From: UBA1557 sp041675185
GTDB taxonomy: Bacteria; Patescibacteriota; Patescibacteriia; Magasanikbacterales; UBA922
Length of the DNA: 10,787 nucleotides
Direction of reading: 5' to 3'
Assembly: GCA_041675185.1 (NCBI GenBank)
Contig: JBAYUH010000026.1
Location: forward strand, 1 to 10,787
Positions 6,502 through 10,787 of the stretch are shown one piece after another. The position numbers and the translations under genes are program-made. Positions within the stretch are counted from its first letter, which is position 1. The number at the start of each line of letters is the position of its first letter. The notes under the pieces are model-generated. The model made no database searches. It saw only the letters and a list, made by a program, of their open reading frames with translations, and was not told the origin of the DNA.

Positions 6502-6531
6502 ATTTATCTCAATGTATTTCTATTTATCTCA
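6502..6531 (+). repeat. ATTTATCTCA direct repeat upstream of the citrate-cleavage genes
   Basis: The decamer ATTTATCTCA occurs at 6502-6511 and again at 6522-6531, exactly 20 nt apart, that is, about two helical turns. It lies 21-50 nt before the start of the beta-subunit gene, where an operator would be expected. I see no convincing -35/-10 pair here. Chance repetition in A/T-rich DNA is possible. Confidence 0.35.
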
Positions 6532-6551
6532 TTTAACTTTTTAGTCTATTT

Positions 6552-7838
6552 ATGAACTTATACGAATTTGAAGGGCGAGAATTATTACAAAAATATAATA
6601 TAAAAATACCTAAAGGTATTGTTGTTAAACGTGGAGATAATATTAGACAAGCTTATGAAAAATTAGGTTTGGTAGAAGTCGTAGTCAAAGCACAGGTTTT
6701 GTCTGGTAAGCGTGGTAAGAACAATGGTATTCGTTTTTGTAAAAATTTGTCAGAAGTAGAAAAAGCTTGTGAAGAAATTTTTACTATGTCTATTCGTGGA
6801 CAATATGTTGCTTCTATTCTTATAACAGAAAAAATAAATATTGCATCAGAAAATTATTTATCTATCACTTACGATACTAATCACAAACAACCAGTTTTGA
6901 TTTTTAGTGAAGATGGTGGAATGGATATTGAGGATGTTGCTGATGAAAAGATTTTACGTGTTCCATTGGACATACGAGATAATGTTCTCCCCCTTGTAGG
7001 GGGAGTTAGAGGGGGTTACACAAAAGTAAGTTTGTCAGAGTTACCTAACCCCTCCCAACCTCCCCTACTAGGGGAGGAGTATTGGGATGTGGCTCAAAAT
7101 CTTTGGCAGTGTTTTCTAGCCGAAGATACTAGAGTTTTGGAAATAAATCCATTAGTCAAAACTTCTACAGGAGAAATATTTGCGCTTGATGCCAAAGTAG
7201 CACTAGACGACGATGCCTTTTATCGTCATAATAAAGAAGTACAAGATCGTGCCAAAGAAAAAGGATTAGATCCAAAATTAATTACAGATTGGGATAATTT
7301 TGAAGTACGTACAATGCTTGGTCGTCCAGCTACTGATAGAGAAATTGCTGTGCAAGAAATAGATAAAGGAGAAAAATATTATCAAGGTACAGCTGGTAAG
7401 TATATTGAGTTAGGTGGTGACATTGCTTTGATTTTAAATGGTGGTGGAGCAAGTATTGCAAATATGGATGCACTTATCCAAGTTGGTTTGAAACCTGCTA
7501 ATTATACAGAATATTCTGGAAATCCACCTCGTGAGAAAGTCTATGCACTTGCCAAAATCGTACTTTCCAAACCTGGTCTAAAAGGTTTGTGGATGTGTGG
7601 AGTGGTAGCCAATTTTACTAATGTCGAAGAAACATTCAAAGGTATTGTTGATGTTTTGGATGAAATTAAACCAACTTATCCAATTGTCGTACGTCGAGCT
7701 GGGCCTCATGATAAAGAGGGAATGAAATTGTTGACAGATTGTGCTCAAAGAAATAATTTGAATATAAAAATATTTGGCAAAGAAGTAAGTATGAGTGAGA
7801 CGGCTCAAGTTTTGGCTGATTTAATTAAACAAAAATAA
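6552..7838 (+). CDS. ATP-citrate lyase / citryl-CoA synthetase, ATP-grasp (beta) subunit
   Basis: A 428-residue protein. The ATP-grasp domain starts MNLYEFEGRELLQKYNI and has VVVKAQVLSGKRGK (43-56), EDGGMDIEDV (120-129) and EINPLV (197-202). The C-terminal flavodoxin-like part is of citrate-lyase type, not SucC type: GGGAS (297-301), ANYTEYSGNPP (316-326), ANFTNVEETFKGI (353-365) and VVRRAGP (379-385). In human ACLY the corresponding ANFTN and RRGG segments contact citrate. With the alpha subunit it would make citryl-CoA from citrate, CoA and ATP; Hydrogenobacter CcsA is the best-known stand-alone relative. Residues 146-176 are encoded by a GC-rich palindromic element lying in frame and replacing or extending the loop between VPLD and the LWQCF helix. 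The alpha gene follows after 1 nt. There is no Shine-Dalgarno sequence. Succinate as substrate is possible but less likely. Confidence 0.85.
   Translation: MNLYEFEGRELLQKYNIKIPKGIVVKRGDNIRQAYEKLGLVEVVVKAQVLSGKRGKNNGIRFCKNLSEVEKACEEIFTMSIRGQYVASILITEKINIASENYLSITYDTNHKQPVLIFSEDGGMDIEDVADEKILRVPLDIRDNVLPLVGGVRGGYTKVSLSELPNPSQPPLLGEEYWDVAQNLWQCFLAEDTRVLEINPLVKTSTGEIFALDAKVALDDDAFYRHNKEVQDRAKEKGLDPKLITDWDNFEVRTMLGRPATDREIAVQEIDKGEKYYQGTAGKYIELGGDIALILNGGGASIANMDALIQVGLKPANYTEYSGNPPREKVYALAKIVLSKPGLKGLWMCGVVANFTNVEETFKGIVDVLDEIKPTYPIVVRRAGPHDKEGMKLLTDCAQRNNLNIKIFGKEVSMSETAQVLADLIKQK
6987..7079. mobile_element. In-frame palindromic (MITE-like) element within the beta-subunit gene
   Basis: Two 32-nt arms, 6987-7018 and 7046-7077, are inverted copies of each other with only a few mismatches. 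Each arm holds its own hairpin: CTCCCCC-TTGTA-GGGGGAG on the left and CCTCCCC-TACTA-GGGGAGG on the right. The GC-rich arms flank 27 nt of A/T-rich spacer and stand out sharply from the host gene. Taken as 6987-7079 the element is 93 nt, begins on a codon boundary and adds 31 codons without a stop, so the host reading frame survives. Similar GGGGAGG/CCTCCCC palindromes are, from memory, dispersed in many bacterial genomes. It may instead be two separate hairpin units around a native segment. Confidence 0.75.
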
Positions 7839-7839
7839 T

Positions 7840-8736
7840 ATGTCAATTTTAATAAACAAAAATACTAAAGTCCTAGTCCAAGGTATTACTGGTAACGAAG
7901 GTGAAAAAGCCGCAAGAGCTATGCTAGAATATGGCACTAATGTTATTGGTGGTGTGAGACCTGGTAAAGGTGGAGAAGAAGTACTTGGTAAACCAGTTTT
8001 CAACACCGTAGCTGAAGCAATAATAAAATTTCCAGATATTACCACTACAACAATTTATGTACCACCATTTGCTGCCAAAGCAGCAATATTAGAAGCTATC
8101 GAAGCGGGTATTCCACAAATAAATACTATTATTGAGCGTGTACCTATCAAAGACACTGCTTATTGTCTAGCGTCTGCCAAAGAAAAAAATATTCAAATCA
8201 TTGGGCCAAGTTCGCTTGGCTATATAGTACCTGGTATTGGTCGGATTGGTGTAGTTGGAGGACCAAAAGAACAGGCTGATGAAATTTTCACACTAGGAAG
8301 TATTGGTATTATTTCTCGTTCTGGTGGTATGACCAATGAAGTTTCTTGGCAAGTGCGCAAAGCTGGGTTAGGACAAAGTACTGCAGTGCATGTTGGTGGG
8401 GATTTACTAATGGGTACAACTTATGCAGATTTATTGAAACTTTTTGAAAAAGATGAACAAACAAAAGCTGTTATAATTTTTGGTGAACATGGTGGAAGTT
8501 ATGAATTTGAAATAGTTGATTTGATAAAGAATAAACAATACACTAAACCTCTAGCAATTTATATTGGTGGTAAGTTTGCGAGCACCTTGCCAGAAGGTAT
8601 GAATATTGGTCACGCTGGTGCGATTGTTGAGCGTGGCAAGGGGGCAGTTGAGAAAGCTCAAGCTCTTAGTGAAGTTGGTGTGATGATTGCTGAAAGATAT
8701 GAAGATTTGGTAACACTTATAAAACCTTTTTCTTAA
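7840..8736 (+). CDS. ATP-citrate lyase / citryl-CoA synthetase, CoA-binding (alpha) subunit
   Basis: A 298-residue protein colinear with SucD: MSILINKNTKVLVQGITGNEG with the CoA-binding Rossmann loop (15-21), GGVRPGKGG (37-45), IYVPPFAAK (72-80), IIGPSSLGYIVPG (120-132), SRSGGMTNE (159-167), FGEHGG (214-219) and GHAGAIVERGKG (257-268). His258 is the phospho-histidine expected of this superfamily, and Glu216 the residue that steadies it. SRSGGMTNE matches the citrate-lyase form (SRSGGMSNE in ACLY) better than the SucD form (SRSGTLTYE), which supports citrate chemistry. It would transfer phosphate from ATP bound in the beta subunit to the organic acid and pass the acyl group to CoA. The start lies 1 nt after the beta stop, so translation is probably coupled. 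There is no Shine-Dalgarno sequence. A succinyl-CoA synthetase role is the main alternative. Confidence 0.87.
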   Translation: MSILINKNTKVLVQGITGNEGEKAARAMLEYGTNVIGGVRPGKGGEEVLGKPVFNTVAEAIIKFPDITTTTIYVPPFAAKAAILEAIEAGIPQINTIIERVPIKDTAYCLASAKEKNIQIIGPSSLGYIVPGIGRIGVVGGPKEQADEIFTLGSIGIISRSGGMTNEVSWQVRKAGLGQSTAVHVGGDLLMGTTYADLLKLFEKDEQTKAVIIFGEHGGSYEFEIVDLIKNKQYTKPLAIYIGGKFASTLPEGMNIGHAGAIVERGKGAVEKAQALSEVGVMIAERYEDLVTLIKPFS

Positions 8737-8762
8737 ATTTATTTTAAAAAAACTGTAAAAAC

Positions 8763-8785
8763 AAAAAACACCTCTTTTAGATGTG
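8763..8785 (-). terminator. Intrinsic terminator of the minus-strand small gene
   Basis: Read on the minus strand, CACATCT, a 3-nt loop and AGAGGTG form a 7-bp stem with one mismatch, followed by TTTTTTG. It lies about 50 nt beyond the stop of the small gene. On the plus strand the tail is CTTTGTTTG, weaker, so it may also slow transcription coming from the alpha gene. Confidence 0.55.
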
Positions 8786-8833
8786 CTTTGTTTGTCCCCT
8801 CCTTTTCCCCCTTGTTTGAATGTGTGATTTTAC

Positions 8834-9076
8834 TTATGGGACAATCTCGGTGTGGATTATGTTCTTGAATTCAATTTTGAAAGTGTGTTTGTTATCACTT
8901 TCTTTCTTGTGGTTTTTGACGGTGATACCGTTTTCTTCCACTGACATTATGTCCTCCACACAGAGAAGATGTTCTATAGTCTGCTTTTTGTCGTCGATCA
9001 TGACGATGATAAGGAGACTGTCGTCGTCTTCTTCCTTCAACATTTCTGTAAAATTCACCTTGTTTACATAAAACAT
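8834..9076 (-). CDS. Small hypothetical protein, 80 residues, with its own expression signals
   Basis: I do not recognise this protein. It has 80 residues, is rich in Asp, Glu and Lys, carries one Cys (39) and no signal or membrane segment. Strand-like stretches LLIIVMIDD, GITVKN and FKIEFKNIIHTEIV suggest a small beta-rich fold; residues 13-19 (LKEEDDD) are strongly acidic. It is real by its signals: AGGAG (9086-9090) lies 9 nt before the ATG, a TTGACA-17-TATATT promoter lies upstream, and a terminator lies downstream. It is the only gene here with a clear Shine-Dalgarno sequence. Its codons favour C-ending forms (GAC, ATC, GTC, AAC) far more than its neighbours, which suggests high expression or foreign origin. 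It is opposed to and sits between the alpha and lyase genes. The overlapping plus-strand frame is hydrophobic shadow sequence. Confidence 0.72.
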   Translation of the reverse strand: MFYVNKVNFTEMLKEEDDDSLLIIVMIDDKKQTIEHLLCVEDIMSVEENGITVKNHKKESDNKHTFKIEFKNIIHTEIVP

Positions 9077-9085
9077 TGCAATGTA

Positions 9086-9090
9086 CTCCT
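9086..9090 (-). promoter_or_regulatory. Shine-Dalgarno sequence of the small minus-strand gene
   Basis: AGGAG on the minus strand, 9 nt from the ATG at 9076-9074. It decides the start of the 80-residue gene. It is noteworthy because none of the plus-strand genes in the window has a comparable site. Confidence 0.75.
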
Positions 9091-9094
9091 AAGT

Positions 9095-9125
9095 CTGTGG
9101 TACCTCACAGCAGGTATCCTGTGAG
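9095..9125 (-). promoter_or_regulatory. Structured leader with alternative hairpins, small minus-strand gene
   Basis: On the minus strand CTCACAG (9125-9119) pairs perfectly with CTGTGAG (9110-9104). The same 3' arm can instead pair through CTGTG (9110-9106) with CACAG (9099-9095), a hairpin ending 4 nt before the Shine-Dalgarno sequence. The two structures exclude one another. The inner AGG/CCT words around TAT offer a further alternative. As DNA the same bases form a clean dyad that a protein could bind. Function is inference. Confidence 0.5.
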
Positions 9126-9138
9126 TCAGGAATAACTA

Positions 9139-9167
9139 AATATAGCAGAAAAATGTGAATTTGTCAA
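9139..9167 (-). promoter_or_regulatory. Strong sigma-70-type promoter of the small minus-strand gene
   Basis: On the minus strand, TTGACA (9167-9162), a 17-nt spacer and TATATT (9144-9139) with the extended -10 dinucleotide TG one base upstream. Transcription should start near 9132, giving a leader of about 55 nt that contains the hairpins and the Shine-Dalgarno site. Confidence 0.75.
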
Positions 9168-9176
9168 TAGTATAGA

Positions 9177-9205
9177 TTGAATAAAGTAACTAGATAAGCT
9201 AAACT
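9177..9205 (+). promoter_or_regulatory. Possible divergent promoter for the citryl-CoA lyase gene
   Basis: TTGAAT (9177-9182), a 17-nt spacer and TAAACT (9200-9205) precede the lyase gene; the predicted start near 9212 leaves a leader of about 39 nt. It runs away from the minus-strand promoter, whose -35 box lies 10 nt to the left. Since the minus-strand gene separates the lyase from the alpha gene, a separate promoter is expected. Confidence 0.4.
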
Positions 9206-9250
9206 AATAAAGTGTTTAAATAATTTTTAAAAGTTAATTTATTTGTATTT

Positions 9251-9973
9251 ATGAAATTCCAAACAAAAATAACTAAAGTAGAAAATGGACAAGAGATAAT
9301 TTATGGACAAAATTTAGAAAAATTGATGGAGGAAAATACATTTGGTCAAAATATTTTTTTTCTTTTGACAGGTAAATTACCAAATAAAAAAGAAAGTAAA
9401 ATTTTTGAAGTAATATTAAGTTCAGTCATTGATCATGGTCCTGCTACTGCTTCAGCTCTAAATGCACGTATTTCGGCATCAGCCAAAAATCCACTTCATA
9501 CTTCAGTCGCGGCTGGTTTGCTTGGTCTTGGTGATAGACACGGTGTGGTAATTTCACAAGCTATGGATTTTTTTTATAGTCATATTGAAGAAAAAAATAT
9601 ATTAGAATTACTTACCAAAATGAAAAAAGAAAAAAAATATGTATTAGGGTTTGGACATAAATTTTTTACAGATGCTGATCCTAGAACTTTGAAACTTTTT
9701 TCTTTGGCAAAAGAATATGGTTTGTTTGGTAAACATTGTAAATTGGCTTTGGCAATAGAAAAAAACTTAAATGATATTTCATCTAAGAAATTACCACTCA
9801 ATGCTGATGGGGCTATTGCTGCTATTTTATGTGATATGGGTTTTGCAAGTAACATTGGCAATGGAATTTTTGTCATTGCTCGTGTGCCTGGACTTGTTGC
9901 TCAAATTTTGGAAGAAGTGGAAAGTGGTGTGGGAATTAGAAGGCTTGAGGAAAGTGAAATCGAGTATCTATAA
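9251..9973 (+). CDS. ccl: Citryl-CoA lyase (citrate synthase-like; C-terminal part of ATP-citrate lyase)
   Basis: A 240-residue protein that follows the citrate-synthase-homology end of ATP-citrate lyase: the segment TKITKVENGQEIIYGQN, then FFLLTGKLPNKKE, DHGPATAS (61-68), LLGLGDRHG (90-98), KMKKEKKYVLGFGHKFF (123-139), DADPR (141-145) and LNADGAIAAILCDMG (183-197). His62, His136 and Asp186 fit the citrate-synthase-fold catalytic set; Asp186 matches the Asp of NVDG in human ACLY and His136 the His of GIGHR, where the following Arg is Lys here. It would split citryl-CoA into acetyl-CoA and oxaloacetate. It is much shorter than a normal citrate synthase (about 370-430 residues) and close to the lyase Ccl of Hydrogenobacter (about 260). 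No Shine-Dalgarno sequence is present. The stop codon abuts the next repeat element. Confidence 0.88.
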   Translation: MKFQTKITKVENGQEIIYGQNLEKLMEENTFGQNIFFLLTGKLPNKKESKIFEVILSSVIDHGPATASALNARISASAKNPLHTSVAAGLLGLGDRHGVVISQAMDFFYSHIEEKNILELLTKMKKEKKYVLGFGHKFFTDADPRTLKLFSLAKEYGLFGKHCKLALAIEKNLNDISSKKLPLNADGAIAAILCDMGFASNIGNGIFVIARVPGLVAQILEEVESGVGIRRLEESEIEYL

Positions 9974-10102
9974 ATTACAAAATCCAAATATCAACTTGTC
10001 CGCCTAGGGAGGAATCAAATCCTAATTTCAAAAATTAAAAATAATTTTGATCATTTATTTATTTGTAATTGATTTGATATTTTAGCTTTGATATTTGTAA
10101 TT
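9973..10102. repeat. 130-nt self-complementary intergenic element
   Basis: Nearly the whole gap between the lyase and PHP genes is a nested palindrome. AATTACAAA (9973-9981) pairs with TTTGTAATT (10094-10102); alternatively AAATATCAA (9986-9994) pairs with TTGATATTT (10088-10096). ATCAAATC (10014-10021) pairs with GATTTGAT (10071-10078), and TCAAAA and TTTTGA words pair inside. TTTGATATTT repeats at 10073 and 10087, and ATTTGTAATT at 10061 and 10093. A GC-rich near-palindrome, TCCGCCTAGGGAGGA (9998-10012), lies on the left side and recalls the CTAGGGGAGGA end of the element at 6987-7079. It begins on the last base of the lyase stop codon. A MITE-like element is likely; it may also act as a weak terminator. 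Confidence 0.55.
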
Positions 10103-10119
10103 ATTATGAATAATTTACT

Positions 10120-10787
10120 ATGAAAAAAGTACTTGATTTACACATCCATTCCAAATACTCTCGGGCTTGCTCAAAAAGTTTGGAATTACCACTAATCGCT
10201 CAAACTTGTGAAACCAAAGGAATTGACATTGTTGCCACTTCGGATTTCACACATCCAAAATGGTTTGGACATATGAAAGATTGTTTGACTGAAGATACTG
10301 AGGGTCTGTATAAATTAAAAGATAATTCTAGTAAAACTAGATTTATTATTGGCACAGAGTTAGCTTCTATACGAAAACACAAAGACAAAACGCGTCGTAT
10401 TCATTTGTTAGTTTTTGCACCAAGTCTAGAAGTCGCAGAAAAATTTAATAATACTTTGGAAAAGAGGGGATTCAATTTGAAATCAGATGGGCGACCAATA
10501 CTGGGTTTGACATCAAAAGAAATTTTGGAAATAATGCTTGAAACAGACGAACGTATGATGTTGATTCCAGCACACGCTTGGACACCATGGTTTGGTATTT
10601 TTGGTTCCAAAGGTGGTTATAATTCATTAGAAGATGCTTTTGAAGAGTTGACACCTTATGTACATGCCATAGAAACTGGTCTATCAAGCGATCCTATTAT
10701 GAATTGGCGTTTATCAGCTTTGGACAATATCACTCTTATATCAAATTCTGATGCACATAGTAATGCCAAATTGGGTAGGGAAGCAAA
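10120..10787 (+). CDS. Endonuclease Q-type PHP-domain protein, N-terminal part (3' end outside window)
   Basis: The frame opens at ATG 10120 and stays open to the end (222 full codons). The PHP metal-binding pattern is visible: DLHIHSKYSR (6-15), TSDFTHPKWFG, GTELA, RRIHLLVFAPSLE, SDGRPILGLTSKE, IPAHAWTPWFGIFGSKGGYNS, AIETGLSSDP, MNWRLSALD and SNSDAHSNAKLGREA. The order and wording match the endonuclease Q/TIGR00375 family, whose studied members in Thermococcales and some Bacillus nick DNA at deaminated bases (uracil, hypoxanthine, xanthine) and abasic sites. In many bacteria the same domain is joined to a UvrD-like helicase; the missing C-terminus cannot tell which form this is. No Shine-Dalgarno sequence is seen, and the gene starts 18 nt after the self-complementary element. 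Family assignment is firm; activity is by homology. Confidence 0.88.
   Translation, partial: MKKVLDLHIHSKYSRACSKSLELPLIAQTCETKGIDIVATSDFTHPKWFGHMKDCLTEDTEGLYKLKDNSSKTRFIIGTELASIRKHKDKTRRIHLLVFAPSLEVAEKFNNTLEKRGFNLKSDGRPILGLTSKEILEIMLETDERMMLIPAHAWTPWFGIFGSKGGYNSLEDAFEELTPYVHAIETGLSSDPIMNWRLSALDNITLISNSDAHSNAKLGREA

Noticed and set aside
6552..8736. Ordinary succinyl-CoA synthetase (SucC/SucD)
   Set aside because: The diagnostic blocks ANFTN, VVRRAGP and SRSGGMTNE match ATP-citrate lyase better, and a citryl-CoA lyase gene follows. Kept as an alternative only.
8793..8817. C/T-rich stretch sharing TCCCCCTTGT with the palindromic element in the beta gene
   Set aside because: Only 10 nt are shared and there is no second arm or palindrome; this could be chance.
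8820..9071. Plus-strand reading frame of 83 residues opposite the small gene
   Set aside because: It is Ser/Leu/Phe-rich with no family resemblance, has no start signal, and lies opposite a minus-strand gene with a promoter, Shine-Dalgarno site and terminator.
10401..10687. Minus-strand frames of 69 and 71 residues
   Set aside because: They are shadows of the plus-strand PHP gene, which shows strong family motifs throughout.
1..10787. Recoded TGA (Gly or Trp), CRISPR array, tRNA or rRNA genes
   Set aside because: No in-frame TGA occurs in any real gene and Trp is TGG. No regular repeat-spacer array, cloverleaf or rRNA-like stretch was seen by eye.

Overview
This is an AT-rich, gene-dense window that reads as a bacterium with a small genome. 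A Candidate Phyla Radiation (Patescibacteria) lineage is my best guess: A/T-rich codons, only TAA and TAG stops, almost no Shine-Dalgarno sequences, single-domain housekeeping enzymes, and small-genome partners such as a TrmB-like regulator and an endonuclease Q-type PHP protein. This placement is inference; no rRNA or ribosomal protein marker is present. The standard code fits, since Trp is TGG and no in-frame TGA occurs.

Layout. The 3' part of a class II fructose-bisphosphate aldolase (1-345) ends at an intrinsic terminator. A TrmB-type regulator (462-1208) follows behind a good promoter. A HAD-like phosphatase (1315-1950) overlaps a one-domain sugar nucleotidyltransferase related to the GlmU N-terminus (1928-2683). 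A long imperfect hairpin precedes a complete glmS (2800-4647). A GxxExxY-family gene (about 4718-5125) sits between long inverted repeats whose outer ends lie on the glmS stop codon and on the start codon of yvcK/glmR (5155-6120). A small GNAT acetyltransferase (6124-6456) follows yvcK by 3 nt.

The second half (6552-9973) holds a three-gene equivalent of ATP-citrate lyase in the same order as the domains of the animal enzyme: an ATP-grasp/citrate-binding beta subunit, a CoA-binding alpha subunit with the phospho-histidine, and a citryl-CoA lyase. The beta gene carries an in-frame GC-rich palindromic element of about 91-93 nt that encodes 31 residues. Between the alpha and lyase genes, a small gene on the opposite strand (8834-9076) has its own promoter, structured leader, the only clear Shine-Dalgarno sequence of the window, and a terminator. 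After the lyase, a 130-nt self-complementary repeat (9973-10102) precedes a partial endonuclease Q-type PHP gene that runs off the end.

How the genes work together. GlmS, the GlmU-like enzyme and YvcK/GlmR point to UDP-GlcNAc and cell-wall precursor supply. Aldolase and the TrmB regulator point to sugar metabolism. The citrate-cleavage genes would supply acetyl-CoA and oxaloacetate from citrate, ATP and CoA, or might run in reverse. Overlaid on this are at least four unrelated palindromic elements located at gene junctions or inside a gene, which is the most unusual aspect of the window.
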